NCBI RefSeq assembly: GCF_001522545.3
Contig: NC_031770.1
Span: 5,144,281-5,208,280 of the forward strand
Direction: 5' to 3'
Source of the DNA: Parus major
Taxonomy: Eukaryota; Chordata; Aves; Passeriformes; Paridae
DNA: 64,000 bases
A program made the translations under genes and the position numbers. The notes beneath the pieces were generated by a model that worked only from the letters and a program-made list of their open reading frames with translations, was not told the origin of the DNA and did not search any database. Numbering within the stretch: position 1 is the stretch's first letter; each line of letters starts with the position of its first letter. Positions 63,573 through 64,000 of this stretch are shown one piece after another.

Positions 63573-63959
63573 AAGGATGGGATCAATAAATCCTCTTCTA
63601 CTAGCAGCAATGCCTGGACAACCCAACAACTCTTCTCCTGTGGCACAGGTTTTGCAGGGAAATCAAACACTCTGGAGCTGCTACAACTGCTGCAGCCTGT
63701 GACATGCTGCTTACAGGAGAAACAGAGCCTAGGGACTCCTAAAGGCAGGACAGCTGTAGAAACACAGAAATCAGTCTACAAACAGGAATCTGTTAGTTCT
63801 GTGCAATGCAGCTCCTACCCGGTGACTAAAGATGCCAGAAGAAGCCTGGCACATCATGGGGAATTGCTGTTGAGCTGTGCAACCATTACACAGGACACAA
63901 GAGCCAAAAGTAGCTTCAAATTGCCTATTAATTCTGGATGCCTGTCAGCAATTGTCTGA
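63573..63959 (+). CDS. Possible terminal exon or orphan open frame, about 128 aa
   Basis: A T-rich tract ending GATCTTACAG at 63572 is followed by an open frame to TGA at 63957-63959. The peptide is rich in Ser, Thr and Gln, with no domain I recognise. No phase-matched upstream exon was found between 60.1 and 63.5 kb. It could be a real last exon of a poorly conserved gene or chance. Confidence 0.2.
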   Translation, partial: KDGINKSSSTSSNAWTTQQLFSCGTGFAGKSNTLELLQLLQPVTCCLQEKQSLGTPKGRTAVETQKSVYKQESVSSVQCSSYPVTKDARRSLAHHGELLLSCATITQDTRAKSSFKLPINSGCLSAIV

Positions 63960-64000
63960 TGAGCCAGAGTGAGCTGGCATCTTCTACAGAGGAAAAAAGA

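Larger units (their letters stand above)
60112..64000. other. 3' flank of the TTLL3-like gene and intergenic sequence
   Basis: No canonical AATAAA follows closely; 'tttaatagac' at 60326 is at best a variant signal. The region holds an antisense CR1 (60.85-61.38 kb, interrupted), a GA-rich simple tract near 62.16 kb and a possible terminal exon at 63.57 kb. No other exon chain is recognised. Confidence 0.55.

Overview
The window looks like nuclear DNA from a bird, and the style suggests a neoavian or passerine species. Genes are split into short exons by GT-AG introns, CpG-rich promoter islands sit in an AT-richer background, and the only interspersed repeats I recognise are CR1-type LINE fragments, two of which carry the ATTCTATG-like 3' tail typical of avian CR1. 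I found no prokaryotic features (operons, CRISPR, IS elements) and no recognisable endogenous virus.

Layout. (1) 1-18.4 kb appears intergenic. It holds an old antisense CR1 with a readable reverse-transcriptase motif (about 6.63-7.86 kb), a 29-base T run, a small CpG-rich patch near 13 kb and a possible minus-strand acidic terminal exon at 16.3 kb. (2) 18.63-31.70 kb, plus strand: a complete four-exon short-chain dehydrogenase (324 aa) close to BDH1 in its catalytic core, but with a leucine-rich membrane anchor in place of a mitochondrial presequence. It starts in a CpG island and ends with two AATAAA signals. (3) 31.8-37.9 kb: intergenic, with one CR1 tail. (4) 37.9-38.3 kb: a CpG island with a 68-bp tandem repeat and an RFX-type X-box. 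It is the promoter/first exon of an ANKEF1-family gene running to 54.11 kb (10 exons, 802 aa): ankyrin repeats, a degenerate EF-hand, a lysine-rich linker, a second ankyrin block and a conserved C-terminal tail. (5) 56.3-60.11 kb, plus strand: a compact TTLL3/TTLL8-family tubulin glycylase gene (10 exons visible, 5' end uncertain, introns 72-234 nt) with a C-terminal tail built of four diverged copies of a roughly 50-60 residue repeat. (6) 60.1-64 kb: intergenic, with an antisense CR1 and a possible terminal exon at 63.57-63.96 kb that I could not identify.

How they fit together. From family knowledge, TTLL3/TTLL8 enzymes add glycine to axonemal tubulin. ANKEF1-family proteins are, as far as I recall, associated with cilia or sperm flagella. 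Two likely ciliary genes therefore lie head-to-tail 2.2 kb apart, and the first has an X-box, the hallmark site of ciliary gene regulation. The dehydrogenase upstream has no evident link to them. All exon boundaries were derived by hand from reading frame, splice consensus and remembered family sequences. No search was run.
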